Origin: Melieria omissa
Taxonomy: Eukaryota; Arthropoda; Insecta; Diptera; Ulidiidae
Assembly (NCBI GenBank): GCA_963971225.1
Contig: OZ020268.1
Span: 110,638,830 to 110,702,829, forward strand
DNA length: 64,000 nt
Direction: 5' to 3'
Shown here: positions 22,025 to 35,681 of the stretch, piece after piece
Layout of the letters: every line of letters starts with the position of its first letter
Position numbering within the stretch: the stretch's first letter is position 1
Notes under the pieces: generated by a model
Seen by the model: only the letters and a program-made list of their open reading frames with translations
The model's database searches: none
Told to the model about the DNA's origin: nothing
Made by a program: the position numbers and the translations under genes

Positions 22025-24655
22025 TATGTTTGTTGATCATGAATGCGATCGGTAATACGTGCTAACAAATTTTAATATGCTTTGTTTTCTACAAGAAACT
22101 TTGTTGATATTTTCGAAACGTAAGCATCTTGAAATAACTCAAAACTTCATTATCGCTGAAGGATATTCAATGTTGCTACTTCAAACGGTTCCATTCCTTT
22201 TTTTTCATTCCTCAATTCTCAACCAGTTTGACCTGCGTGCACGTGCAGCTTTCAATTACCGTCAAAGTTAGTTTTCAACAAATAAAATAACGTTTTATTA
22301 TGACTTGGAATTTCGTTTTGTGTGCGCACATTTCAGCAAATCATTTTTAATAAACTTTGACCTTCTCGCCGCTGTTTCATTTTCCCACGGCGAAGACAAC
22401 GACGACGACGACGACTGATAGTTGGCTGTGCGAGAAATAAAAGTGAATGGCTTTGCCGGCGGACGACATCAGCATACTCCCCTGGGAGCAATGAAAATGT
22501 TGTCACAATGGCCCAGGCGGATGGCAGTCGGTACAGGTGACTTTCAATACTGTCAACGAGCGTGTTAATTTCAGAAAACTGCTTTGCTCTGAGCCCTTTG
22601 CTGTTCGGTTGCATGTCTTTGTTGTGAGCATTATCAGAGCAATTTAGAGCGAACAAAAGTGCCGAGTGACGTCGACAATGAAGCCAAACAGAGTTAGCGC
22701 AGTTATATTTGCACGTGAGCAGCCAGGAGGGGGCTTGTGTGTGCGTGTGGCAGTAGAGGCCCTTCGCAAGCGCTTATTCCCAAAATAGCAACAAAAGTAA
22801 TAGAGCCAAAAATCATAATGTCAAAGTGAATTTGGCTCCTCGCTTGTTCGTATCTATTGTAATTTGCGTTGTTGCTGTGAAGCCGGTTGTGCTGGGTCGG
22901 TGTGAAGCAGCTGGCTATGGAAAAGTGGCGTTTGAGGCAAAAGCCCAAAGTAAGCGGCATCCATAGCAAAGTGAAGCATGGGATGAGAGCATGCAGCAAT
23001 AGATGAAAGTGGTGAAATGTAACAAAAACATTTAACAGCGAAAAATTAACTAAAACAAAAGCATCAAACGCGAAGCTGGCAGCTGCGTGGCAACGGTATT
23101 TCGCTCGTAGTTGTCGTTCGAGTTGGTTCGGTGGTTGTGTGCTGTTCGCTTCGTATTTTTTGCGCTGGATGGATTTTGTCTCGTTTTGCTTGCGCGAGGC
23201 AACGCAGACAACAATTTGAAAGCGCGTTTTAATGAAATAATTAAATTTTCGCGGTTGCCGCGCCGAGCAGTGCGAGTTTTCCAGAGTTTTTCTGTGTGTA
23301 AACAGTGTAGAGGTAGCGAAGTTCACTTAATTACTTTTTGAGCGCCCACTGCGCAACGACAATTCAAACCTGTAGATTGCATGTGATGTGGCATGTTTTG
23401 CGTACAAATTTAAAGCTATCAACCAAAAAAAACTGTTGATTGTTAGCACAATGCGAATGCTTGCTGCAGCACTTGGGGAGTGTTGTTTGCCTCGCGGTTG
23501 ATTTCTATAATGAAAACAAGCAAACAACACAAATCAACATTTCGTGCTACATTCGTCGCATGTGTAACTTTATGCAATTTGTGTTTTTCTTGGGAAATTA
23601 GCCGACAAAATATTTAACTTTTATGATAAAGCAAAGCAAAACAAACGAATTCCATCGAGGCCGCCAAAGCATTTCGCTTGACCAACAAGCCGCGGGATGC
23701 GACGCAGCGCACACCTTCGAGTTTTGTGTAATTTCCCCGGACACTGCTAGACAAAATGAAATTAACGAACAGCAAACAGAAAAGCAGGAGAGGGAAAATA
23801 AATACAAGAAGCAAAAGAAAGCACGAATAACGGAAAGTAAATGGCCGGGCAGGGGGCGAGTTCAAATAGCAAAGTTGGCAGCAAACAAACAATTGGCTGT
23901 TGCTGCTGCTGCTTTTTGTTTACTCACCGCCGCAAAACCAGCGCAATTCTTCAGCACATCAGCTGTGACGCGCTGTTTAAATGTTAAATGTTATTTCTTA
24001 TTTCCAGCAGCACTGCGCAGCGTGACAGTCTTAGAATGTTCTGCTACTTTGTAGCTATTTGAGTTTCATTAAATTTTACTTATGTTTCATTGTGTGCGTT
24101 TTCGCTGCAAGTGCTCGGACGCTTGTTCGTTCTGCCGCCTTTTCTGTAGGTTCAATGTCAATATTTGTCCGAGAGAAACACGCAACAGAATTGGAGTTAA
24201 GAAACAAGAAAATTGTTAAACAATTGAGGACAGCTTATGTGTGCAATTTAATTACTGTTTCCAGAAACAGTAAAAGTGCCAAACCTTCATATATATCTAA
24301 GGTATAGATAATAGAAATAAGTGCTTGCAAGTGCGCTCTGCAAGGATTCTGCTAAGGATGGAAAAGGAAGGATATTTTAGCAAGACACCAGAGAATTCGT
24401 TTCCAATAACGGGATCGATTATAATCAGAACTATGAAATAGAATAAAATTTAGATGTATGAATCTACAGACTGAGATTCAGAACATGTATGCTTTCCTTA
24501 CCTGACATATTTTGGTCCTCAAAGTTCAAATTAGAAAATTTGGTTAAAAGGAGACAATTTTCTTTGTTAATTTAATACCCCTATCTCCTTTTTCACAACC
24601 ACAAAAATAAAAAAAAATAATTGAAATGTGTATGTTCTTAAAATGTTAAAGTTCT
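22025..24655. other. non-coding; possible regulatory sequence
   Basis: No supported gene. The long minus-strand frame 22703-23326 and the plus frame 23623-24054 lack recognisable domains and codon bias. GC is locally higher at 22690-23340, which could be conserved promoter or leader sequence, but nothing in it decides this. Confidence 0.4.
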
Positions 24656-24659
24656 TTAA

Positions 24660-25155
24660 CCCTTTCGCTATTTTGCTGCCATATGGCACATTGCTACTTT
24701 GTCGACGTCTGAGCCCTCTGTGGTTTCAAGAATACATGTTTTGTTGGTCCTTAGAATAGTATAAAGTTTTAGGAAAAATACGAAATTAATAAAGAAGTAT
24801 ACACGTTTTTTTAATGGTATATCTTGACATAGTGAAGGAAGAAGAAGCAGAAAACTTTACATAACTTTTTAATTTGACGTTTTCTTTCAATTAAGATGCT
24901 TTTTGTTTTTGTAATTTTGGCTGAAGTAAATGAGAAAATATTAATACTTTCGTTATGCGTAAAAAGTTTTATGTTTAAGTAATTATTACAGCCACAACGA
25001 TGTGGTTGCTCTCATAAAAAAACACTCTAAAATACATGGTCCGAGTATAAAAATTAAAAAATTTCTTTTGAATGTTCTTTATATAACCACATAGAAGCCT
25101 AAAACGTAAAATTTAAAATGTTAACTTTCCCCTGTAAAAACCTGTAGCGAAAGGG
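24660..25155. mobile_element. TTAA-flanked piggyBac-like MITE, copy C
   Basis: TTAA at 24656-24659 and 25156-25159 flanks ends that both begin CCCTTTCGCTA (11-bp inverted repeat). TGCCATATGGCA lies about 20 bases inside the left end. The 496-bp unit is the longer version of copy D (42804-43101), which is inserted in the opposite orientation. Confidence 0.9.
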
Positions 25156-25159
25156 TTAA

Positions 25160-25627
25160 AAAGGACTTTGGGTCAGAAAATTAAAAACTGACTATACCAG
25201 GTTAGTACATATGACCTCTTGTTTCACGTCTATATCAACATTGAACCAACATGAATGGGTCTCGGCAAAAAAAAAAATTTTTTCGCACGGTATAATAAAT
25301 GTAAAGTTGGTGTTTTAACTAAGTGCATCATAACTTTGTCATTTTTCTTTCAATTCTATTGATGTTGGGCTCAATATTTGCTGAAATATTATATATTTTA
25401 TCTTAGAACCAAGACCAGAGGAGATAATTTTTTATGATTTTGTAAAATGGTCGAAAAAGCAATTTTTTTTGACAATTTGTGTATCGCTGTAAAGGCTGTA
25501 AGGTATTATCTTCTGAACGACGGATATCGTGTAAATCCGATGATTCGTTTACGAGATATGTGCTCATAACTGCAACAAGATTTTTCGAAAACGCTTCTTA
25601 AAAATGTTTTGCATTTTTCAGTTTCGT
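25160..25627. other. non-coding with a dispersed motif
   Basis: Around 25179-25235 lies a version of a motif also seen at about 33140-33190 and 62520-62570. No gene recognised. Confidence 0.35.
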
Positions 25628-25637
25628 GTTCAGGGGA

Positions 25638-25944
25638 TCACAGCCGCCGTAGCTCAGCTGGCTAGTGCGTTGGGCCGCGAGTCAAGACTCTTCGAGTTCA
25701 ATACTCCGTTGCTTTAACACCGAAAAAAAAAGAAAAACAACAATTTTTCTTTCGGTGGCTGCCCTCTCAGCAGGAAATGGCAAACCTCTCAGAGTAAAAT
25801 TGCCTATGATCACCGTTCGGAATCGGCATAAAACTGTAGGTCCCTTCCAACCTTGTAAAAACATTCGCACGCACAACACGATTGGTTGCGGGTAGCTAGG
25901 CCTTAGTTTCGTAATCGGGCTGTCGTGCCAGTCAAGAAGAAGAA
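25638..25944 (+). mobile_element. tRNA-derived SINE with 10-bp target duplication
   Basis: The direct repeat GTTCAGGGGA flanks it at 25628-25637 and 25945-25954. The head has an A box (TAGCTCAGCTGG, near 25650) and a B-box-like GAGTTCAATACTC near 25694. A body containing GAATCGGCATAAAACTGTAG follows, ending in an (AAG)n tail. It is a different family from the SINE at 4405-4774. It cannot form a proper tRNA after the head. Confidence 0.85.
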
Positions 25945-25954
25945 GTTCAGGGGA

Positions 25955-27764
25955 CCAAAGTTAGTCTAGAAAATACTTTAGGTGCACATGATTAACCCAT
26001 TTTTTGTCGAGTAGTGTTATCGGCCTAGGACCAATTTCATGAAAGGCATTGCGCCCTGGGGCAGGGACCGATTCACGATGTTTTAAAGTCACAAGTACTG
26101 AACGTCTGGATGGTATGTCATTCGCCTTTAGTCGGTGCGTTATTATTGTCATCAGTCGGCAGCATGCATGCCACTGCTCAAGCAAGCTGGGTATACAATC
26201 CACCATTGCTGGCATATATGTGTGTGTGGACTGCAAGCGTGCATGTATCGTATGCGTAAATTATACTTGAACCATTTCTCCCCACAATCTTGTTATGATT
26301 TTTTAAGAAAATTTAAATTTTTGAAAAATTGTTAGCCGTTAGAAAGGTTGCTCTAAGATTTCTTGGCGAAATTTTAATAAGAACAAAATACATTATAAAA
26401 TATTTATAGTTGCACTCGACTATGCGGAGCCAAACCGGCCTTTAGTTTGGCATTTATACTCGTATTTGTAAGTATTGAAAATTGAAATTAAATTTTAAAA
26501 ATTTAAAGCTCCAACAGTATTTTGCGGCACGTACAAATAGATAAGATATGCAACCCTTTTGGGGCTTTACTTATTTATACCTACATGTTTGTACGCACGT
26601 AAAGTTGACTGGCAAATGAATGCAGCTAAAGAGTCAAAAGAGCAGGAGAGAGAAAGAAAGAGAGAAGGGCAAATGGTAAAAGTAACAGGCGAAAGGTGAT
26701 GCCTTTGGAATTTGGATTGAGAATTTTATTCGAACAATTTGGGCTTACATGGCGTATGAGTGATGCGAGACGCGTAGGTAGAGTAACCTTTCAGCTAAAG
26801 AAAACAAGAATAAATCGAGCTGTTTTGCCAGTGGACAGCAAATAATCGGGCAATGCAAAACAAATAGGGCCACATTACCTGAGAAGGCGCTTTAGTGGGT
26901 AATAGATGCGCGGATTTAAATGCAACACCAGAAGAAATGTGAGCGCATATTTTTTTGCCTTTTCGTGTTGTGTGCCGTGGAGCGCGTGCTTCACCAATGG
27001 TTTTCATGGCAATTTGAATGTGGGCTGCTGCTAAATTTCCCATGCAGCTTTTCATGACAGAAGTGAAAAATGTGAAAGCAAAAAACGTGGAATTTGATAC
27101 ACACACACACACACACACATACAATCCAATCAAGCAGATGGCAGCAAAACACCATTCAGAAGGGGGATTTGTAGGCGAGAAAAAATGAAAAGCGCGCGAG
27201 TGCGGCCGCAGAGATGAAAAGGTTACAGTCACGGCCGGAGCAGATAAAGTAAACGCGCTTGTTGTCACATTTGAAATGAAAACAAATTAGTCACATTTGC
27301 CTAAAAAGCAGCAACGTTTTCGCTTTCAGCTTTTTGCTATATTTTCCGCTTCCTTGGAGAATTTTGTTTGTGTCTTTAATGTGTCGTCTGTGACGCTATT
27401 AAATTTGCATAAATTTGACTGGTGCAGGTGGCAGTGGTGGTGGTGATGCGGCGGTCGTATTTTGCGGCTCTAACAAAATGAATCTATTCATTTGACAACA
27501 GATGGCAGGGGGTGTGTGTGTATGTGTGTGTGCTGTACTTGGTTAGGTGTGAGTGAAATCGTGTGCAATGTAATAATTCAGTTTGATGTGGTGTTGATTT
27601 CTGTTGTTATTGATATTTATGGTTGTTTTTTCTCAGTTACCGTCGCCGTTTTGTGAGGGCGGCATTGTGAGGCGAAGACGCACTTGTTGTTGCATGAAAG
27701 CAACCATAGCCACAACAGTGTGTGCGTACTTTTAAATGGGATGCAAAATAGAAGAATTTCAACA
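25955..27764. other. non-coding with CA microsatellite
   Basis: A (CA)n run lies at about 27101-27122 and a GA-rich tract at 26640-26680. No gene was recognised; the minus frame 26795-27268 has no known domain. Confidence 0.4.
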
Positions 27765-27766
27765 TA

Positions 27767-28392
27767 TCGCACACTCACTCCAAAAGTGACACAAATACAA
27801 ATTTTTAATTTTCAGGTTTATGTGTTAATACTGTGCACAATGCATCTATTTACCAGTAAGCAAAAGTTGTTTTTGTTGTTGTTAACTGTTGCCAAAATAC
27901 AGTTAGGTCTCTCTTCATGTCGAGAAGTTTGATGCTATTTGATCGTTGCGGCTCAATGCAAAAGAGTCCTGATTCAAATTGTGACACTTTTGAGGAAATA
28001 AATTTTTGTTGAAGTTAATTTTAAGTAAAGTTTTGACAATTTTAGTATCTATTTTCAAATAAAAAAAATAATTTTGAATTTTCAAAATTTTTCTTTCAAG
28101 TTATTAAGTGTCATTTATAATTATTAGATTCATCATTCATGGCATTACTTAAAATAATTCGGAAATTATTGAATTGAAATATCATCAAAAAAGTCGCAAC
28201 TCAAAATTTTGGATTTTCTAGTGCAAAATAAAAAATTTTTGTAACATATCCTAAGACATAACCTGTAGGGATTTTCTACTAAACAGTCTATACGACATTT
28301 AAAAAAATGCTTATTCAGCTCAAAAACAGTTTTTTGCGTTTCCTGAAAAATTAAAAATTTTGAGTTGTGTCACTTTTGTAGTGGGTGTGCCA
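27767..28392. mobile_element. TA-flanked TIR element (Tc1/mariner-type MITE)
   Basis: TA at 27765-27766 and 28393-28394 flanks inverted ends of about 28 bp. The left end reads TCGCACACTCACTCCAAAAG and then TGACACAA; the right end mirrors it with 3 mismatches. The AT-rich interior (626 bp in total) has an extra TTGTGACACTTTTGAG near 27978. No transposase remains. Confidence 0.8.
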
Positions 28393-28394
28393 TA

Positions 28395-31300
28395 TGTTTG
28401 CATAAATAGTGGCATATATTTTTTAAAATTTAGAAACAATTTGATTAGTGTTGTAGGCGCAGAGCAGCCAGCCACTTAATACAGAATGATTTCAGTTTGC
28501 CTGTGGCTGCGATTCGTATAGAAAATATTTACTCTCAAAGCGGTAAGAAGGTAGTGGCGTGGGAGCTTGCGACCGCCAAGGGATCAAGGAAGCAACTTGT
28601 TGCTATTCACCTCTGAGTGAAAAAAAAGTGCGGGCGTGTGTGTGTGTGGAGACTTTTTGTCTGTCTCGGTTGACTTAACTTCGAAAAGCACATTTGATCC
28701 TTTCTTGTTCAGGGCTGATATGCAAATAGTGTGATGCTGCTGATTTGTTTATGTTAATTTGCGAAAGAGCGGAAAACGAACAAAATGTTTTCATTAACAT
28801 GAACTAATCAACTTCAGGCAACCCAAATTTAACCGACTGACTGGCTGCTAAATGAAGCGCCGCCTTGTAGATGACAAAGGAACCGCTTGGCGCGGTGTGA
28901 GCATTAACAAAAATTTTGCGTATTTTTGCGGTCACTGATTCTACCACCTGCAGCGGTTCCGGCGCTGCATGCACCCCAACAATTTAATAACTCGCTCCTT
29001 GACTTTTGTGGTGGACCGGATGGAAGCAGCGCTTGGAAGTTTTCGAAAATTCGTCAAGTTTATTATTAACTGCCACGGCCTAACATGAGCGCAGCTGCAT
29101 GGCTGACGGGCGAATTTGCTGACTCGCAGCCAGTTGCGCAGCTTGTTGGTGCTGCACGCGCATGAGAAGTTTTAAATTTTTATGGCTTTGTCATTCGCTT
29201 TCGCTGCGAATGTGTTTTGGCACTTTTGTGTAAATCAAAGTGAAACATGAAAATCCTTTTTGCAAACAAAAGTAAGTCGGTGTGTGCAGCTGTTTGTTTA
29301 TGGCTGATGGGGTGTTTCTGTGCGGTGCGTTGCGAATGTTTGTGCCGATGTGTGCGTAAGGTGTGACAATATGGTGGCAAAAGCATTAAACTTCATTGAC
29401 TTTTATTACACAGGCAAAGTGAAAATTTGCGTGAAAATTGGATGAGAGAAGTTAAATGTGCGCCATGTATGCGTTGAACGCGCGTTAATTCAATATAAAT
29501 TTTAGTTCTGAGTTATTTATGAGGCGCTTTGAGTGGCTGTCAGTATTGATGCGCCGCACAGTGCTTCGAGAGTGGACAAAAATAGGAAAAAAAATTATCG
29601 CGGATTTTGACAAAAATTGTATTATGTTAAAGATAATTTTTTAAGTTGGATCCGAAATATTTTTTCGAAAAATTATCGTGATTAGGAGATATAGCTTGTC
29701 AAAGTCGGATGTATTTTCACAAAAATTTATGAAGGGGAAAAATGAAATTTAGGTGATAGAAAAAATTGAAAAAACTGTATAGAAAAAATTGTAGAAAATG
29801 TAATGTTGCAGATAGGCTACCAATTTCTTTGAATATTAAAAATACATTTAGGAGAGCGGGACTGCTGATAATTTTTTTTGTGTTTAGGTTAACTCCTTTT
29901 TTTACGAATTTTCAACAATATTTTTTTTTAATCAATGAAAATGAAAAATAAAAGCGAATAAAAATAAATCAAAAATAAATCAGTAATAATTTGAATTCAA
30001 ATATACTTTTATGAAACAAACAGTAAGTACGTAAAATCTGAAAGAAAATTTGACAAAAGCTCTATATTTTAGCAAATTTCTTAGAATTTTACATGTTTTC
30101 ACTGAAGTTTAAAAGTAAGTTTGCTTCGAATTTAAAACAATTATATTTTTCTAAAATTAAAAAAAAAGTTTTAATTGTTTTTTTACACAAAAAAGATTAA
30201 AAAAAAACTATAACATATATACAAAATGTAACTTCATTTTTGAGCTAAGTAGATCCAAATTACTGTATGTGTGAAATTTCATTCAAATCTAACAACTCCT
30301 TCTATTTTTGCCGCAATTTTGTATGGAGTCGAAGCACTGTGCGCCGATTGAAAGGTGCCATGACAGCAGCGAAATTCGAAAACCCAAGAAATAATTTAGT
30401 GGCAATTGTAAAGTCATCGTGCAAAGGAATGTGCACCGTGTTACTGGAGAGTTTTTTCAATAAAATACAAATGCGGATTCTGTTTTACTGTGTCATTGTG
30501 CATTTGCAGCTGGTCCAGTTCTAAGCTTCCGCTGAGTTTCGTTCCTCAACGGCACCGTGCACTCGCATTGCCCTTTTTGTAAGTGGGCGGGGTCGGCTCT
30601 ACACATTAAAGTTAATTATAGCAGCACGTGGCCACACTCCACCAACGCGACAGTGCGCAGTGTCAACATGGACGCCCTTCGGCCCGCCCGCTGGTGTGTT
30701 GTCGCTGCAGTCTGCGAAATTGAAAATGCACACAACAAACAAGCGCACTGCCAGTCACGCTCCCGGCACTGCCACCTTTTTTGCAACAATAACAAAAAAA
30801 AAACAAATACATGCATAAACGCTTGCACTTCATATGTCAAGAGCGTGACATAAGGGCCAACACCTTTGCAACAGCCAAATGATGACACCCACACTCACAC
30901 ACTCACACATACACACTCGCAGCCCGGCCCCAGCGCGCCATACATCCGCTTCCCGCTGCTGTCAGTTTTGCATATTTTGAGTTAAATATGCAAAATGCGA
31001 AAATGCTTTGCGCAAAGGAAAGTTTGTCGAGACGTATGACGGCGAGTGGGCGACGGACGTTGGAACCACAACATGGCAGCATTAGCCGCTGCGCAGCAAT
31101 CAGCGCACAGTTGGCGCAACTGGGGCGTTATGACGATGTGGCGCTGCATGCCAAACCTCTGACAAGCTGCGCATTTTTGCGAAGCTAGAAAAAACTTTTC
31201 TCATTATTTTGCTAATTGTTTCGAAACTTCATTGGTATGCTTTGAGTGGTGTTTGCGCCAGTTTTTGTATTTAAAAATTCCGATATTTATTTGCGAAGCA

Positions 31301-34300
31301 TTGGAGTGGCATGAAGAATCTGGTTTGAAGCGCACAGCAAGTCGGGTCATATGATACTTAGCGATGTGCAAATGGTGCTCGCAGCCCTCAACTAACTTTT
31401 CATCCTTCATTAAATACCACGCCCACAGTAGTCAAGGCCTTAAGTTTAATAATAACATTGACCATGATTCGAACGTATCAAATATCGTCCTTTCACCTTT
31501 ATCGTTGCTCTTCTCATATTTTTTTCATTTAGTAAAAAATCAAATCTACAATTTCGTTTTTTGCTATTTTCGGGAGCACATACAACTCATGAAAATCCAA
31601 TTTGCGCGAAATGCTCTGGCACCTTGGACGCAGGACGTAATCTGTGCGGCGACCAGACTCACCCACCAGCCGTTCTTGCCTTTCTGCCTGCGGCAGTCGG
31701 CTGCTGCTTCGCTGTCAGCGCTTTTGCTGGCGGCACGTGGCTGGCAGATTTGGGTAAAGTTTTAGCGCAGCAGTGAACCGCACTGTCGCTGCACGCTGTC
31801 GCCCTTTGCGTCTGCTGCAGCTTGGCAAATTGCCAAGGATTAGCGGATAAGGCTGTGAGAAGCGCAGTCGTTTTTGGTGCAACTTGGTCAGTGCGAGTTG
31901 CGTAACCCATTTCCTCCATTTCCAACATTTTACGTGCACGTTGTGCATTATTGCCGGCGTGTGGCTGGCGCGAGTCGCCAATTGCAAGAATAGCAGTTTG
32001 CAGACAAGATTTGCTGCCGCCAAAAGTGGGCAGTGCCTGCAGCACGTTAAAGACTTGAAAAACCCGGTAGTTGCCATTTGTCGGGCACTAATTGCAAATG
32101 CAGCGCTGGCGACAGCTGATGGCGTTTTGTGGCTGCACGATCCGAGCGCCAAACTTGCATGAAAGCACTCGGTCAATGTGGCGAGAGGAAGACGCATAAT
32201 GCAAAAAGAATAAAAGAAGAGAAAACAAAAAAGTGTCAATTTGTTGAAAAGAAAAAAGGGACCATATTTTCCACGGAAATGATTTTAAACGTTTGGCCAC
32301 ATACATTTTAATTATGTTTCAGCTGAGCGCCAAGTGTTCGCTTCACAAATCTCACAAACGTTAAAATGAAAAAAAAATATTAAACTGTTTTAATGTTTGA
32401 GTGACATGAAAGGATAACAATTGTGCGCCTTTTTTTTGCGCTATTGAGTATGAATTAAGAAAGCGGCGGTTTTTCTTGCAACAAATTAAAATATAGGCTA
32501 AGCGGACTTAACATTCACAAAAACAAAACAAAAATAATGTACTTGACTTCTTTCAATTTAACTTTCACAAAGTCGACTTAATTGCGCCAATTATGTTGCT
32601 CTTCTATTTGTTGTGGTTGATGTTGATGTTGTTATTCCACAACTAACTTATATCCTGCTGCTGTCGGTCTGCTGGCAGTGTTGGCATTAGTAACAGCAAC
32701 GCCAAGCAGTACTGTGCCAGTAAGAAACCTACAACCACAACTACAACTACAACACACAACTACGGCAGCAGCAATTTCAATAAAGTAATTTTAACTTTTT
32801 TTACGGCATTCACACTGCGCTTCACTCGCTCATCGTCAAGTCGAATTGGCGCTTCAAGTCGAAGTGCTGTACACCATAATTGCCAAGTAATGAAGTGGCT
32901 TGCTGCCTGAACGTAAGCTGACCAGCTGGAAGTTCACTTCGAGGGAATAGAAATCGAAGAAAGTGGGGAGAGCAGTTAAAGGGCTAAAAATAAAGAAGGC
33001 AGTGACGCAGAAAGGATAAAAATGTACAGAAAGAATAACACCGTGCGACAAAAATGAAAACATTTTTTTTATATTTTTTTTATTTTTTATCCCCTTCAAA
33101 ATTTTGAAGTCCTTTTAAAAGGACAAAGGATGTAGAAATGAAAAACTGAGTACGCAGTATTACTATGTTTGGTCTCTAGTTTCACGCCCATATGGATTTT
33201 TTCCAGTGTGAAAAATGCTGTCGCACTGTGTAATATTGGATTTTTATTATTAGTTCATTATTATTAGTTCATCACTTATTTTTATTCACAAGTATACATT
33301 TTTATTTATCTGCAATATTTATACTTAACCATTCAACTCAGTGGCGGATTAAATATTAGGATCGACTTTGAAACTACATACAAATTAAAAGGCATTTTTG
33401 GCATTTTATAAATATTAAAGAACCACTTTTTGAAACCCTTCCGAAATATTTTTCTGGATACGCTCCTGATGTAACTTCATTGAAAAAAGGTTGCAATTTA
33501 TTGGGAGCGAAAAGCGACTGGTAAGTCTATCTGAAAGTGACATGACGCTGCTGTGATTGTGGTGCGGCAACCTGCGTTGGGCGCTCAGCCAGCTGCTTGC
33601 CGAAGTGAGTGTCACAGTCACCGTTGTAACCGCCAGTGTAATTTTACGCACGGTTGAATGCACTTTTGACTCATTACTTTACACCTTGGGGTGTGTGACG
33701 TGCCAAAACTCCACCCAACGCAGCGACCCAAGACGCCACTCTATTGTAAGTGTAAGTGGCATAAAGTCCGGAGCACGTCGTCCGAAATGTGCTGACGTTG
33801 TCGTAGTTGAAAGGATTTAAATTTACTTCGCATTACGGTGGCACAACACGCACAAAGACCAATAACAACAACAAAGGCTGTGACCGAAACAAAAACAAGA
33901 CCAAAATCAAACGCAAAGACGAAGACTGAGACTAACATAGAAACAAAAACAAAGACCAGAACGAAGGCAAGGACGCAGATGTTACGTCGCAAGAGCGACA
34001 GCAGAGTGAAGTGATGAAGCTGAGCTCAGAGAAATGAAAAAAAATGAAATTTGTTTAAAAGTTTGTTGTGAAATACAATTTAGTTTTGTTTACATTCAAA
34101 GTGAATTAAATTCTTATTTACAGCATTTAGGTACGCTTGGTTGGTGGAGCCACCAATGGCTGACTTCTTTCGTCGCTTTCGAGCTGCGTTCCGCAAGCGG
34201 CCAGTAACCGGGCTGACAGTGGTCGATTAATGGCGTCGTGGGCTGCCAAGGCGAAACTGACATTAAAAGTTGTAATGGTGGCACACAGAGTCTTGGATTA

Positions 34301-35681
34301 TTAACGCCGTGTTGTGGGCACATGCAGAGCGGCGGTGATGTGAGCGGATTTGTGCGCCAGCTGCCACCTGCTGTTCTTTGCGTGCAGGTGCGTGGCGTGG
34401 CGTGGCGTGGGGCGTATGAGTAACATTAAATTACAATAAACATTAATGGCATCTAATTCTAATTAATTTATTCGGTAAGCACAGGTCAGTGCAACCGGAG
34501 AACGTGCAGCAGACTAATAAAAACAAATTAATTGATGTGTAATGAGCGTTGGTGTGACTTTCGTTGAATTCGGCATAATGCTCGATTGGTCGCCTTTTGC
34601 AAGTTTTTTGCAAATTTCTACAGAGTTCTTACAGCCTGGCAACTCAGGTGCCTGGAAATTATGAATGTTCGAACACTTTTTGTTTGTTTTGTTTTTTTCA
34701 TTTGACCTTGTTGTCCACCTGTCAACGGACACGAAAAAACCGCAGCACAACGAAATTCAATCAAACGCAATAAACCAATATAAGCCGCCGCTGAATTCGC
34801 TGGCCTCTATTAATAAATGCTGGTTTTATTGTGATTTTTTTCCACAGCGGTTGCCAGCATTGGCCAGTGTGGTCGGAAAGCGCGTGGTCTTGCATACACT
34901 CGCAGCGGAAACACCGCAACCGAAGGCAACAACAATGACAAGCGCAATTCGATTTTAATAGCGTTAGTTGTAAACGGCGGCGCGGATTAGTGTAAATCGA
35001 AAAAGTTCTCATCGGCGGTGGAGCTGGCGAATCCCGCGTACAGTGCGCCACCCAGCCGCGCTCCGCTTGGCGGTTATTTGCAGCATCGGAACAGTTGCAA
35101 AAACTAAGCAAAGAACAACATCAAATATTTCCATGCTGTGCACCTGTGCAGACGGTTCCATACGGAGCGTGTGCGCACTGCGTGTGCGGCTTTAAAGTGC
35201 GTAAAAGATTGAATTTACTTGCGTGCGATAGATTTCAATTTCTCTCAACGGCGCATAGAAACGGCCAGAAGCCGTCGAAAGCACACTTCAAGTTATTTTT
35301 GTATTTTGTGCGCGCTTGAACACTGTTGGAGTTTGCGGAAAATTACTTTTAGTCTAACTATTCTAAACACTGTTTTCTGAGCTTGTCTTTGTGCTTGTCT
35401 GTATGCTTCGTGGAATTTTGTAACGGGAAACGTTGCGGGCGTGCTGCCTACGTCGTCTACAATGCCACAGTTTGAAGTGTGGCAACAAGGGTTGGCTGAG
35501 AAAAGTTGCTAAGGTGAGTGCAAATGAGTGTAGCAGGAATTGGAGATGACAATGCCGGATGACTTTGAGGATATGGGGATTTGAAGTTCGAATTAAGTGA
35601 TTTTCGAAATTGGGAGTATTTTTATAAAATGTTGCATATTGAAAATGTTAAATAGTTTTAATACATTCGATTTTAAAGATT
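28395..35681. other. long non-coding stretch
   Basis: About 7.3 kb with no supported gene or recognised transposon. Seen: CA/ACACTC repeats at 30890-30920, degenerate AAGACCAAAA-type repeats at about 33850-33970, a GTGGC minisatellite at 34389-34410, and a doubled TTATTATTAGTTCA at about 33243-33272. A consensus splice donor (AAG followed by GTGAGT) lies at about 35512-35520 after a GC-richer stretch; it could end a non-coding first exon. The sequence could be intergenic or a large intron. Confidence 0.4.
34389..34410. repeat. GTGGC minisatellite
   Basis: Four tandem GTGGC-type units. Short and probably neutral. Confidence 0.7.

Noticed and set aside
22703..23326. 207-codon minus-strand frame
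   Set aside because: No domain, no codon bias and no splice or polyadenylation context; it looks like chance in a less AT-rich stretch.
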